Part shown: in pieces, positions 53,312 to 64,000 of the stretch
Numbering within the stretch: the stretch's first letter is position 1
Layout: every line of letters begins with the position of its first letter
Source: Saccopteryx bilineata
Lineage: Eukaryota; Chordata; Mammalia; Chiroptera; Emballonuridae
Direction: 5' to 3'
Assembly: GCF_036850765.1 (NCBI RefSeq)
Contig: NC_089492.1
Coordinates: 99,529,022 to 99,593,021, forward strand
DNA: 64,000 bases
Program-made: the position numbers and the translations under genes
Notes under the pieces: model-generated
The model's input: the letters and a program-made list of their open reading frames with translations, nothing else
Told to the model about the DNA's origin: nothing
The model's database searches: none

Positions 53312-54964
53312 GGCTTCACCTATGAGAAGTCAATATTGATGTTTTATGACTCAATCTAAACACACATTTTTTTCCCTCCCATGGAGAGGTTATCTGGTCT
53401 GGAGCGTTAATTAGTGACTATTTGGGGGTAAGGAAGCCTCTGAGAAGAAAGCGGCTATTCAATTCAATCTCCTCAGCCCATCCTCTCCCCTCCCTGCTCC
53501 CCCCACCTGCTCCCCTCCCCCACATCTCCCCTGCCACAGGGCTGCCCTGCCAGTGAGTATGGAGTGCTTTGGGAACCTGAGGCTGAAGTCCCAGGGGGCG
53601 TGTTTGGGGGACGGTTAAGACGCACTCAGGGAGAGCACTCTCAAAGCAGTTTGCCCTGCACGTGGTGGTTTTCACCACAACGACTGTTTCAGTCAGTTGG
53701 CAGGACAGGTGGGTCCTGTATGTGGCCACCGTGGGCCCAGACTGGTTAGGCACAGGGAGAAGGAGCCAGCACTGGCCCTTGGAAGTCATACACGGCAAAT
53801 AACTCAAGTCACAGAGCACAGTGATGACTCAGGACAATGCGGTTAGTCCCCAGGCAGGGGCACTGGAGCCCAACCTGTGGGCCAGTCCTGTCTCACTGCT
53901 CTGCGACTTTGGCTTTGGACGGTGGCTTCACCTCTGGCAGGGGCCTCACCTCACCTCCCCGCTGGGTTTCAGGATCAGATGAGATCCTGTGCTTAGAGTG
54001 GGGAGAAATCAAGTGACTCTTTAAAATTCAAATGGTTTGTGGCCTCTTCTCACCTTGTGGCTGATGGCCCTTGTGCTTATTGAAGCACAGCAATGGGCCT
54101 TGGGGTGTAGACAACTGAGGGCCCCTGGGCTACCTGGAGGGGCCGTTGAGATGAAGCAAGTGCTGAACTGGCTGCAGGTAAAGAGAGAAGACTGTGAGGC
54201 TGAGGGCAGTTCATGCAAGTGTTCAAGGGACTCAAGAGTAGGAGAGAACAGAGCAATACTGGGCATCTGGAGAGAAGGCTTGAAAAATGCCAGGTGGGGG
54301 GAGTAGGAACTCACAGAGGAACACCAGAGAGGAGAAAGTCCCTGTGGTGGGGAATGACCAAGCCAGTCTGCGGATGTGATATGTGATCTTGAATTTGAAG
54401 CCATTCCCATCCTGTACTATAATCTCCCTCCATTATCCCTGAACTTGATTAAACATCTGCCACACATGTGAGCCTTGGGTTCTTGGTGCACTGGGAGGGA
54501 GGGAGGTGGAGACTGGCATCCGCCTAGCAAGAGGCAGCTCTGAGAGAGAGTGGCAGGCACAGGCTGAGGGTCGAGGTGTGGAGCACAGATACCTCAGAGA
54601 GCTGGGAGAAAAGTACTGTTTACTTCGGAAGGCCCTTGGGAATATTGGGTATGATAGGTGAATCCACAAGGCTGGAGGACTTGAAGACACGCAGGCTAGG
54701 GGTCCTGGGTTACATCAGTGCAGATGCCTTTTAAATACAAATCGTGCTACAAGTGTCCAATATGATGGGATTGGGTGATGGTCTGGGAACACTGCAGTTG
54801 AATGTGTATAGTCACCAACCCCATGTGGGGCACTTGGCTGAGCCTTGAGATGATGAAATGGTAAGATGAGGTCCTTGCTCCTCAGCGAGTTCTCCAAGGA
54901 CAGACGGGCTATGGCAGAGACGATTAATTATCTCCCTGAAATGCTCCCTCCTTTTTTCACTCTT
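53312..54964. other. Unique non-coding stretch
   Basis: No supported gene. A weak sense MIR-like piece lies at 53880-54010. Antisense-L2-like phrases (AGGAGAAAGTCCCTG) appear around 54180-54400 but are too weak to call. Confidence 0.35.
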
Positions 54965-55318
54965 TGTGACAGAATAGCCCAGAATAAAAACTACATTACA
55001 TGGGCTCCCTTTCAACTAGGTATATAGCTGTATGACCCAAGAGAGATGAACAGGAGTGATGTATACAACTTCTAGATTGCCTACTCCACCTTGCCTCCCC
55101 TTTCCTCTTCACTGGAATGAGGCCTTGGGGGCTGACACTCTCCTGGAATGATGGAATAAGACCAAGGAAGGCCAGAGCCCCCATGGCTTTGCAGAGCAGA
55201 ACCATCATACCAGCTTGGACTCTCTCAGGAGAGAAGAATAAACTTCCATTCTTGTTTAAGTTGCTGCTATGTTTGGTCTCTCAGTTACAGCCGCCAAAAT
55301 CGATTCCATAATTAATTT
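54965..55318 (+). mobile_element. MLT1-like LTR repeat
   Basis: GGGCTCCCTTTCAACTAGGT, GAGTGATGTATACAACTTCT, then GAGAAGAATAAACTTCCATT, TTGTTTAAGTTGCTG and CAGTTACAGCCGCC. Complete from the middle to the poly(A)-signal end, sense strand. Confidence 0.65.
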
Positions 55319-56559
55319 CAACTACCTGGCAGTGGAGTGCTGTCATAAAATTCCTCACATACATGGCACTGGCTTCACAGTCAGGTGGAACAGACGCAGA
55401 TAGGCAGACTGGAAAGTTGGTGACTCCTGTTATGATCTGGTAGAAGATTGAGTAAAATTGTCACCTGTGATAGAGACCTTGACAGGAAGCACACCAGTGT
55501 CTCTGAGCCTCTAACTGTAGGATAACTTGACAACTGGTGAGAACGGCCCACTTCCTGCTGCATTCAGCAGATTCCTAGAGAAGAGACAGGAATTGAGGTT
55601 AGAGACCAAGCCCGTTTGCAAGCAGTTTCCCCTGCTAAGGGGACACCCCCACCTGCAATCTAGATTGACTGAGAATCTGGAAATTTGAAGGCTTGAAGAG
55701 TTACAAGCCAACTGCCTCTGTACCTCAAATGAAAGCAGTGACCTAAACTAGAGTTAAAACTGTGGCCCAGAGCCTTTCTCAAGCTTTCGTAGCAAGGAAT
55801 TCTCTGCCAGACAATGGGAGGTAGCCCAGCAGCCAAGATCAGATTAAGGGTGTTCCCTTTCCACCCAAGCCTATTGTCTCAGATGGCCTGAAGATAACAA
55901 CCACTAAGCCTAGAGAGGGATCTGGGCAGAGCACAGAAGCCAGTAAAACTACAGCCAGGGTTTCCAGCCCGACCAACTTTGTCGGGACAAGACCTTTGGC
56001 TGCAGTGACTGACTAGAAGCAAATAGTCAGGAAGCCTGAGAGAGGCATCGTCTTCAGAGCCCACTTCAGATGTGGTTATGGAGGATAATGACCTAGTAAT
56101 AGCCTCCCAGAGGGAAAAGCCAGGGGCCAAGGAGGACAGTGGACAAGGGAGTTAGTTAACTTCTAGAGAACAGAAGGGCATGGAGTCTTTATAACTTGAA
56201 GCTGGCAAGCTTTGGTAATTGCTATGGACCAAGGCCATCTGTGTAGTTCCCACTGTTTGATTTCCTGAATAAGAGTTGCTGTTTTTAAAATTGTGGTATG
56301 TGGTTCTTGTCCCATCAACATGTGTAAGAAGATGGTCGGGAGGCAGATAACTTGCCGTTTAGTGAGTTGGTCTCCCAGCCACAGGTAACCACATCCAGAC
56401 CTCGTTGAGTTAGTGGGTATAGAATAGCGTGGTACTTGAAGTTATGTACCTTGGAAGACAGTGTTTGTGTTTTACGTGTGAAAAGAAGGATGATTACAGG
56501 TAGTTGGATGGACTGGCAGAGACTTCTCACTTATTCCCAGGTCCATTTTTCCCTTCCCT
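55319..56559. other. Unique non-coding stretch
   Basis: No supported gene or recognised repeat. Confidence 0.4.
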
Positions 56560-56985
56560 CTCCTGATAATATAACACCTGACTTTCAGTGCACATGGTCG
56601 CCCAGGATAAAGCTGCATCTCCTAGTCTCCTTTGAAGTTATATGTGGCTGTAACTAAGTTCTGGCCAATGGGGTGTGAACAAAATGATAAAACAAGTCCT
56701 GGATCATATTATAAAAAGGCAGAGACACTCTCCTCTGTCCCTTCCCCTGTCCTGAGGGTGGTCAGAGAGCCATGTTGGTCCGTGCATATGAGGGCAAAAC
56801 TCTAAGGGTGATGGAGCAACAAGACAGAAGGAAGTTGGATCCCAACGTTGCAGAGCTGAGCCAGCATGCCAGTGAGGACTTTCACGTGAGAGAGAAATAA
56901 ACTTGCTCAAACCACCGGAATTTGGGGAGAGAAGGGGTTAATGTTTTAGTTATGGCAGCTGAGACTCTATCCTGACTAATCAAGA
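56560..56985 (+). mobile_element. MLT1-like LTR repeat
   Basis: CTCCTTTGAAGTTATATGTG, AACTAAGTTCTGGCCAATGG, AGGGTGATGGAGCAACAAGA, then GAGAGAAATAAACTTGCTCA and TTATGGCAGC. The best preserved of the five related copies. Confidence 0.65.
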
Positions 56986-57009
56986 TGAACCTTAATTACT
57001 GCAGTCCAA

Positions 57010-57412
57010 TGAAATATGTGCTCTCCTAGACATATGTCTGAGGTGCTGTGGAAGTACAGTGAAAAGAGTAATTAATTCTATTTAGGGGAAATCTGGAAAG
57101 ACTCTCAGGAGGGGATGATATTTGAAATGAGTCTTGAAGGATGAGAGACTTTTCCAGATGCAAGTGTAGTGGAAGGAAAGAAATACCTGGCAGTTGGACA
57201 GTTTGAGCAAAGGCTCAAAGTGGCACAAACACCTGACAAATGGTTCCGATACATAAAGGATGGGGCGGTGCTGGAGATGGGACTGACGGGGTAGAAGGGC
57301 CAGTTGTGGAGGACCTTGAATGTCATATATGAAGTTTAAATTTCACCGTTTGGAACCACTGAGGGGTTTAACAGGGAAGTAACATGATATAATTTTCAGT
57401 TTGTTTTTTTTA
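57010..57412 (-). mobile_element. L2 LINE fragment, antisense, split by Ves
   Basis: CATACATAAAGGATGGG-like and AGGGCCAGTTGTGGAGGACC, TTGAATGTCATATATGAAGT, GGAACCACTGAGGGGTTTAA, AACATGATATAATTTTCAG are reversed L2 landmarks. The match resumes at about 57812 (GTAACAGTGTGTAAAATGG) after the SINE. Confidence 0.8.
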
Positions 57413-57428
57413 AAAAAAGAAAAGTCTG

Positions 57429-57800
57429 AACCCTGGCCCATGGCTTAGTGGATAAAGCATCAGCCTGGTGTATGGACGTCCCAGGTTCAATTCTTGATCA
57501 AGCCACATAGAAGAAGTGACCATCTGCTTCTTCCCCTTCCCTCTCCCCCATCTCTCCCTCTTCCCCTCCATCAGCCAGTGGCTTGATTGATTCAAGCATG
57601 GCCCTGGGCACTGAGGATAGTCCTGTTGGGGGTGCATCAGCCTCAGGCACTAAAAATAGCTCATTACTCAAGCATTGGCCCCAGATAGGGATTGCCAGGT
57701 GGATCCCAGTTGGGGTGTATGTGGGAGTCTGCCTCACTCTCTCCACTCCTCTCACTTAAAATTTAAAAAAGAAAGAAAGAAAGAGAAAAAAAGAAAAGAA
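57429..57800 (+). mobile_element. Older Ves-type SINE
   Basis: Head ACCCTGGCCCATGGCTTAGT with decayed A and B boxes (CCAGGTTCAATTCTTG), body GGCAC and GTGGATCCCAGTTGGGGT-like, then an A-rich tail with GAAA repeats. AGAAAAGTCTG (57418-57428) and AGAGAAGTCTG (57801-57811) form the TSD. More diverged than the other three, and its CTCF-like cores are absent. Confidence 0.85.
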
Positions 57801-57860
57801 AGAGAAGTCTGGTAACAGTGTGTAAAATGGATTTGAGAAAAGAGAGCCTGGGGGCAGAGG

Positions 57861-58144
57861 GAAGGACCCATATTAATGTAATGTAAGCCAATTCTTATTT
57901 TTCCACAGAAAATACACTATAATACAAGATTGTGCTCCTGGCCAAAAGCCTGATTTACAAATTTTTAAAGAACTGGCCACAAAACCAAGCTCAAATAGCT
58001 ATAATGGCATACTATAATCTGTACAATACAGAGTTTCTAAATAGTATATGAATAATTAAATAGGGCCACACAGTAACTAACCACAAAAATATATATGTAT
58101 ACTACCCAATGTTCTTAGTCTCTTTTTAAGAAATTTATTGTGTT
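57861..58144. other. AT-rich non-coding stretch
   Basis: No gene or clear repeat. Possibly decayed L1-flanking sequence. Confidence 0.35.
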
Positions 58145-58489
58145 TCAAAAGTAATCTCTGTTTATTTTAATAGCTTTATTGAGGTGTAACTGACCTATCA
58201 TAAACTGTACATATTTAAAGTGTACAGTATGATAGGTTTTGACATATTTATATATTCTTGAAACCATCCACACAATCAAGAAAATGCACATTTTCATCAC
58301 CCTGAAAGCTTCCTCTTGTGTAATTTCTTCTTCCCATCTCTGTCCCATCTCCCCTGTTCCCAGGCAATTGCCAGTCTGCTTTCTGTTTCGAGAAAATTGA
58401 ATTTCCTAGAATTTTAGGTAAATGAAATAATACAGTACGTGCTCTTTTTTTTTAATCTGAGTTACTTCTCTCTGCATAGTTATTTTTTT

Positions 58490-58667
58490 AATTTTAATTT
58501 TTATTTATTCATTTTAGAGAGGAGAGAGAGAGGGAGAGAGAGAGACAGAGAGAGACAGAGGGGGGAAGAGCTGGAAGCATCAACTCCCATACGTGCCTTG
58601 ACCAGGCAAGCCCAGGGTTTCGAACCAGGTCGACGCTTTATCCACTGCGCCACCACAGGTCAGGCCA
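58490..58667 (-). mobile_element. tRNA-derived short SINE with head deletion
   Basis: Minus-strand head CCTGACCTGTGGTGGCGCA, then a direct jump from GACCTGG to the B-box region. The TGCTGAGGTCGCC part present in 4051-4253 and 37904-38137 is missing (about 17 bp). GCATAGTTATTTTT at 58474-58487 and about 58668-58681 is the TSD. Confidence 0.92.
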
Positions 58668-59082
58668 GCATAGTTATTTTTGAGACTCATTCATGTTACA
58701 TCATCTATCAATAGTTAATTCTTTTTTAATGTTGAGTAATATTTCATTGTATAGACAGACCACAGTGTATCCATTCACTTATTGATGGGCATTGGGTTGT
58801 TTTCACTACGTGGCTATTACAAATAAAGCTGCAGTGTGCATTCATGAATAAATCTTTGTGCTGACATATGGTTTCATTTCTCTGGGTAAATACCTAGGAG
58901 TGGAATGACTGGATCCCACAATCGGTATATGTTTAACTTTTAAAGAAACTGTGAAAAAGTCTTCCAAAGTACTTGGTGCTGTACCATTTTACATTCTCAC
59001 CAGCTATGTATACAAGTTCCAGGTCCTCCACATCCTTTGCCAAAAACTTGGTCTGATCAGTCTTTTTATTTTATCTTATAAA

Positions 59083-59265
59083 AAAAAGTTTTTAATTTAT
59101 TGATTGATTAATTTTAGAGAGAGGGAAAAAAAGAGAGAGTAACGTCTATTTGTTGTTCTGCTTATATATGCATTTATTGGTTGAGTCTCATATGTGCCCT
59201 GACTGGAGATCGAACCCACAACCTCAGCACGTCTCTAAGCAACTGAACTACCCAGCCAGAGCTGT
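59083..59265 (-). mobile_element. Degraded tRNA-derived SINE
   Basis: Minus-strand CTCTGGCTGGGTAGTTCAGT head, TTGTGGGTTCGATCTCCAGT (B box) and CAGGGCACATATGAGACT. TCAGTCTTTTTATTTTA and TCAGTCTTTTTCATTTA flank it as the TSD. Confidence 0.8.
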
Positions 59266-59985
59266 CAGTCTTTTTCATTTAAGCCATTTCAATAGGCATT
59301 AGTGGTATCTCAAATTTATTATTTACCAGATTTCTTGAAGAGGTCTTTGTCTATTCTGGATACAAGTTCTTTTTCAGATTTACGATTTGCAAATATTTTC
59401 TCCAAATTGTAGCTCCTCTTCAGTCTCTTAACAGTGCTAGGAGCAGAAGTGTCTGATTTTGATAAGTCCAGTTTATCAATTTGTTCTTTTATGGATCATG
59501 CTTTTGGTACTATATCCAGGAAATTTTTGCCTACCCCTTAGTCACAAAGGTTTTCTTCTAGGTGTTTTATAAGTTTTACATTTAGGTCTACAGTCCATTT
59601 TGAGTTATATTTTGCAGATGGTACAAAGTATAGATAGAAGTTTAGTTTCTTTTGCTTATGGATATGTGATTGTTCCAACAACATTTGCTGTGAAGACTAT
59701 TCCTCTTCACTGCACTGCCTTTGTGCCTTTGTTGAAAATGACTTGTCCATAGAAGTATGGGTCTATTTCCAGTCTCTTGATTCTGCTCCATTGGTCTTTT
59801 GTCTATCTTTATGCCACTATCATACCATCTTGATTTACTGTAGCTTTATAATAAATTTTGGAAGTAAGTAGTGTTTGTTTTTCAATTTTGTTCTTCAAAA
59901 GTTGTTTTTGCTATTCTAGGTCCTTCGCACTTCTATATGGACTTTAGAATCAATTATTCAATTTCTGGTTTTTTTTTTTTAAAAA

Positions 59986-60159
59986 AGCCTCTGTTTATTT
60001 TTATATACAAAAAAAAACAAAGAAGAAAGTTAAAAAATCACAATAATATTTCCACTTGAAGATTATTTTGGGTATATATTTCTATAATTTTTCTATGCTT
60101 TAAAATACTTGCTTTAGTAAATGTTTATGTAGCATTATGTACTAAGTAAGCACTGTTTG
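59986..60159. other. AT-rich junction
   Basis: A/T-rich sequence between two L1 fragments. Nothing identifiable. Confidence 0.4.
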
Positions 60160-60416
60160 TTTTTCTTACATCAGGTTTATTGAAATATAATTTACATACA
60201 GTAAAATTTATTGTTCAAGTATACAGTTTGATGAGTTTTGACAAATATTAACAGGCCTGTAACCACCATCACAATAAAAATTCAGAGTGTTTTCATCACC
60301 CCAAAGAGTTCCTTCCTTCCCTTTTCTAGTCACCCTTTTCCAAGCCCTAGGAATCACTGGTCTGTTTTCTGCCCCTTTAATTTTGCCTTTTTTTTTTTCC
60401 AGAATGTCCCATAAGT

Positions 60417-60767
60417 CAGTGGTCCCCAACCCCCGGGCCATGGACCGGTACTGGTCCGTGGGCCATTTGGTATCGGTCTGCAGAGAAAGAATAAATAACT
60501 TACATTATTTCTGTTTTATTTATATTTAAGTCTGAAGGATGTTTTATTTTTTTAAAATGACCAGATTCCCTCTGTTACATTCGTCTAAGACTCACTCTTG
60601 ACGCTTGTCTCGTAAGTTCGACAATTATATTTAAAAATACCACAGTTTTTATGCCAGTCGCATGATTTTATTTTGTGCATTTATCCGTCCCACCCTAAAG
60701 GCCGGTGCATGAAAATATTTTCTGACATTAAACCGGTCCGTGGCCCAAAAAAGGTTGAGGACCACTG
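60417..60767. mobile_element. Non-autonomous hAT element with perfect 8-bp TSD
   Basis: Inverted termini CAGTGGTCCCCAACCCCC and a GGTTGAGGACCACTG end. CCATAAGT at 60409-60416 is repeated at 60768-60775. The subterminal GGACCGGTACTGGTCCGTGG is itself palindromic. It inserted into the L1 3'UTR. Confidence 0.95.
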
Positions 60768-61344
60768 CCATAAGTGGAATGACAATGTCTAAGCTTTTGT
60801 GTCTGGCTTCTTTTATTTAGCATATTGCTTTTGAGTTTTATCCATGTAGTGTATGTGGGTATTTTGTTTCTTTTTGTTACTAAGTAGTATTCCATTGTAT
60901 GAACATAGCACAATTTGTTTATCCTTTCACCAGTTGATGGACATTTGGGTTGTTTCCAGTTTGGGGCATTTGTGAATAAGGCTGCTATAAACACTTACTG
61001 ACAGGTATTTGTGTGCACATGTATTTTTATTTCTCTTGAGGAAATAGAAGTAGAACTGCTGATTAATTTGTTTTGTGAATATTTAACTTTACAAGTAACT
61101 GCCAAGTTGTTTTTGCTAGGTGGCTGCACTATTTTGTACTCTCATCAGCAACATATGAAAGTTCTGATTGCTTTACATCATTCTCAGCTTTTGGTATTGT
61201 CAGTTTTTTAAATTGTAGCCATTTTAATTGGTGTGTAAGTACTGTCTCCTTGGGGTTTTCATTTGCACTTCCCTAATTACTAATGATGTTGAGCATCTCT
61301 TATCCATATATTTTATATGAGGAAGTGTCTGTTTAACTTTTTAA

Positions 61345-61692
61345 CTATTTTTATTTATTTATTTATTTTTGTGAGCAAGCGAGAGAGAGACAAAGGGACG
61401 GAGAGGAAGGTAGAGAGATGAGAAGCATTAACTTATAGTGTGTCACTTTAGTTGTTCATTGATTGCTTCTCATACATGCCTTGACCAAGGGTTCCACCTG
61501 AGCCAATGACCCCTTGCTCAAGCCAGTGACCTTGAGCTTCAAGCCAGTGACCTTTGGGCTCAAGCCAGCGACCATAGTGTCATGTTGATGATCTCATGCT
61601 CAAGCTGGTGATCCCGTGCTCAAGCCAGTGACCTATGGTTTCAAATCTGGGATGTCAGGTCAACGCTTTATCAACTGCACCACAATTGGTCA
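61345..61692 (-). mobile_element. tRNA-derived long SINE, older copy
   Basis: Minus-strand GCCTGACCAATTGTGGTGCA head, decayed B box, then repeated CAAGCCAGTGACCT-type units and TGATGCTTCTCATC-like body. Same family as 20235 and 21335, but more diverged, with extra internal repeats of the GCCAGTGACC block. Confidence 0.88.
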
Positions 61693-61774
61693 GGCTTTTT
61701 TTTGCCTGTTTTTAAATCAGGTTGTTGATTTTCTTGCTATTGATATATAAGAGTTCTTTATACTGTATATTTTT

Positions 61775-62000
61775 CCAGGTATTTTTTTAAGTACTTTGCA
61801 AATATTGACGAATTTAATCTTCTTAACATCTATATGATGTACAAACTGTTGCTTTGCTATTTTTTTTCTTTTACAGATTTGGAAACTAAGACACAAAAAG
61901 GTTAAATAACTAGCCCAAGTTCACTCAGCTAGAGAGTGGCCAACCAGTATTGGTCCCAGATAGCCCAGCCCTAGAACTGACTGTCATGCTGCCTCTCTAT
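61775..62000 (-). mobile_element. MIR SINE
   Basis: Antisense MIR: AAGTACTTTGCAAATATTGA, AATTTAATCTTCTTAACATC, TTACAGATTTGGAAACTAAG, ACTAGCCCAAGTTCACTCAG in order. Confidence 0.85.
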
Positions 62001-62375
62001 GTGCATTTTTTTTCTGCCTTACTTGTACATGGTTCATTAGGTGCAGGAGCACTCACACTGGAGTGGTAGCATTTGGAAGTCCTCTTTGGGAAGATAATCA
62101 TGGGAACTTTTGAAAAGACTTTGGGTCATTGATTGACTTGCTATTTGATGTTTGAGAAATGTAATAGGGGTGTCCTGTTCTCTTCAAGATGCCAAATTCC
62201 AAGGTTGGGATTCATGTCCGCAAATATGAGTGGATGGGTCATTATGGTTGTCACTGCCAGATGGAATGAATTTTATGGGTTGTCATAAGTAAAGCTCAAT
62301 AAACAGAAATTTCTCTAAGCAGGGAATCACTGGGAGTTAGAAGGAGTCTCTCTTTCAAGCAAGAAAACAGGGATT
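62001..62375. other. Unique non-coding stretch
   Basis: No gene or repeat recognised. Confidence 0.4.
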
Positions 62376-62630
62376 AGGGTGCCATGTGGTATAGTGGTTA
62401 AGAGGGAGAACTCCAGATCAAAGCAGCCTGGGTCCACACACCAGCTCTGATGCTTCCAAACTGTATGCCATTGGACAAATTTTCTAGACCTCAGTGCCCT
62501 CACATGGAAACAGGGATAACAATACTGTAACCTCACCCGATTGTTAGGAAGCTGAACTAAAATACACGTGCAAAGTAGTTAAAACAGAGCCTCGTATATA
62601 GTAAATGCTCTATAAATATCAGCTATTTTA
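62376..62630 (+). mobile_element. MIR SINE, nearly complete
   Basis: GTGGTATAGTGGTTAAGAGG, AAAGCAGCCTGGGTCC, TTGGACAAATTTTCTAGACC, CTCACATGGAAACAGGGAT and TATAGTAAATGCTCTATAAA cover the MIR head, core and tail. Confidence 0.92.
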
Positions 62631-62719
62631 TGTTATTAGCATCATGATTATTAGGTCATGGGTTAGAGCAGTCTGAGAAGATTTTCCTATTTCTCACAGA
62701 TTGGGTAAGGAAGGTGACT

Positions 62720-62876
62720 CAGAAGGTGGGTTTAACAGCGGACGCACTGGGCATGCGCCCTGGGCCCCGACTTCTGAAGAACTCTGCAAAACCCCAACTT
62801 TACACTTTTTTCTAATGTAAGGGACCCAATATTTTCTTCTGTGCCCGGGGCCTCAACCAACCTTAATCTGCCTCTG
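62720..62876. mobile_element. Compact 157-bp DNA transposon
   Basis: Imperfect terminal inverted repeats CAGAAGGTGGGTTTAAC and CTTAATCTGCCTCTG. GGTGACT at 62713-62719 recurs at 62877-62883. The interior is GC-rich with CTGGGCATGCGCCCTGGGCC. Termini and a 7-8-bp duplication suggest hAT-like, but I do not recognise the family. Confidence 0.75.
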
Positions 62877-62883
62877 GGTGACT

Positions 62884-64000
62884 CCAAACTGCCTGGCTGG
62901 TGCTAACATGATTCCCCAGCCTCACAAACTGCCCCTGGGGTCTCCTCTCTGACTCAACCCCAGGACCCAGTTCCAGTGAAACTCTTTGGCTGGAAGCAAC
63001 CCAAGGACAGACAGGCTGATTTAAAGTGGTAGCTCAGGAAGCTTTCAGCTGCAAGTGATAGAAACTGGGACTCAAGCTTTAGAGAATAAGATAGAAAGAA
63101 CCTCTCTATTATCAGGCACATGAAAATAAGGATATTCATTATCTCATGTGACAGGGAGTCTGGAAGTAGGACAGACTCTAGCTGGGTTGAACCACAGGCT
63201 CAGGGGCGCTATCAAGGTTCTTTCTATTATTCTGTCTGTGATGGCATGCATTATATTTTAAATCTTTTTAAATACTTTGTGATACAGCAATTTGAACATT
63301 TAATTCAATCTATTTTGACTCTCAGTATTCATAACGGCCATACAAGGTACTTTGCCAAATGATAGGCCTGTATCTTAAACTATGCCCATTAAATCACCGT
63401 CCATTGTGCAACTTAATTGACATTTCACTAATAAATTTTCTGATTTCAGTTATTCTTACAAAATAATTGGAAGGTTTTTCGGTCTTGTATTTTTAACAGA
63501 TTCAAAATTCTTTTAAGCTCTTTATTTAGAAAATTGTCCAAACTCATTTTCTAACTGTGTAGTTTTAATAGGTGACATATTTACATAGTTTTCAGTAATT
63601 AGCACACCTTGTGATGAAAATATTTCCAAACAACCATTTTCAAAATGCTCTCCTTAGCATACATTTTACTTGAAAAGCTGTTTCTCTCTCACATATTGTT
63701 AAAATGTCCCCTGTAGATGGCTAACACTGACTATTTTTGTCTGAAACATTCCCTGGGGTTCACTACTAATGGCCACTTGTCATAGCAAAGGTCGGTGAAT
63801 CTGGAACCCATTCATCTTTCTGTAAAAGAAAAATGCACAAATCCTCTTTAAATTTGATTCCCAGAAGACCTGTGGGCTAAGGAGGAGTTTCCTGTTACGC
63901 CCCTCTCATTTACAAACTATGAAAATATTCTTTCTGTTAAAGCATCATTTTTTAATGAAACCAACCACACTGGTAACACGCCAGAGCACTTCGTAAGTAA
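62884..64000. other. AT-rich unique DNA, possible conserved noncoding element
   Basis: No gene or repeat recognised. The 63520-63800 block is free of transposons and low in CpG, with repeated TAATTA/AAATATTT-type sites. It looks like a candidate noncoding element by composition only. Confidence 0.35.

Larger units (their letters stand above)
58145..59985 (-). mobile_element. Old L1 LINE, 5'-truncated
   Basis: Reversed L1 3' region: TTTATTGAGGTGTAACTGAC (3'UTR), TCCATTCACTTATTGATGGG, GAGTGGAATGACTGGATC and the ORF2 C-terminal block, up to about 59985. No open frame is left. Two SINEs (58490-58667 and 59083-59265) interrupt it. Confidence 0.85.
60160..61770 (-). mobile_element. Second old L1 LINE, 5'-truncated
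   Basis: Starts anew with GGTTTATTGAAATATAATTT, so a separate insertion. It then repeats L1 blocks also present at 58145-59985 (CCATTGTATGAACATAGCAC, GTTGATGGACATTTGGGTTG, GCTGCTATAAACACTTACTG). It is broken by a hAT (60417-60767) and a SINE (61345-61692). Confidence 0.85.

Noticed and set aside
52625..53359. Long frames on both strands (203-244 codons) in the pyrimidine tract
   Set aside because: They are low-complexity translations of (TCCTC)n in several frames at once and have no domain, so they are artefacts.

Overview
This window is mammalian nuclear DNA, almost certainly from a bat. The basis is its young tRNA-derived SINEs: Ves-type copies opening with a GGCCCTGGCCGGTTGGCTCA-like head, a second short family with a GTGGCGCAGTGGGTAAAGC-like head, and a third longer family, together with abundant non-autonomous hAT elements with 8-bp target-site duplications (TSDs). 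This mix recalls Yinpterochiroptera (horseshoe or leaf-nosed bats), but that finer placement is from memory and tentative. I found no convincing protein-coding gene. The open frames are short or lie in repeats or low-complexity DNA. I read the window as intergenic or deep intronic.

Layout: 1-2.6 kb holds a hAT element, unique DNA and an AC microsatellite. At 2677-4299 lies a rearranged retroviral-type LTR, a tandem LTR-LTR structure with a 118-bp subrepeat and an inserted SINE, bounded by a 5-bp TSD. 4.3-11.2 kb is mostly unique. 11.2-17.1 kb packs L2, MIR, hAT, Ves and LTR-like repeats. 17.1-23.5 kb is one near-full-length but dead L1 on the minus strand, with TSD and two nested SINEs. 23.5-32 kb is old repeats (MER5-like, L2, MLT1-like) plus a Ves SINE.

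At 32.08-32.26 kb a 40-bp hairpin minisatellite sits beside a perfect 26-bp palindrome. 32.3-43.4 kb is the most repeat-poor part and holds the best candidate conserved noncoding segments. 43.4-50.3 kb is dominated by antisense L2 fragments, two of which carry expanded ATTC repeats. 50.3-50.9 kb is a solo LTR of the same family as the one at 2.7-4.3 kb, in the opposite orientation. 52.76-53.31 kb is a nearly pure 548-bp pyrimidine tract. 54.9-57.9 kb is LTR-like and L2 sequence. 58.1-61.8 kb holds two old 5'-truncated L1 3' ends, each hit by younger SINEs or a hAT. The rest is MIR, a 157-bp DNA transposon and AT-rich unique DNA.

No genes act together here. The functional signals I can propose are regulatory: CTCF-like cores inside Ves SINEs and in the L1 5'UTR, single CTCF-, ZNF143- and HNF1-like sites, and one candidate terminal exon at 49838-49926 on the minus strand. 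Family names (MIR, L2, MLT1, MER5, Ves) are recognition by eye, not database results.
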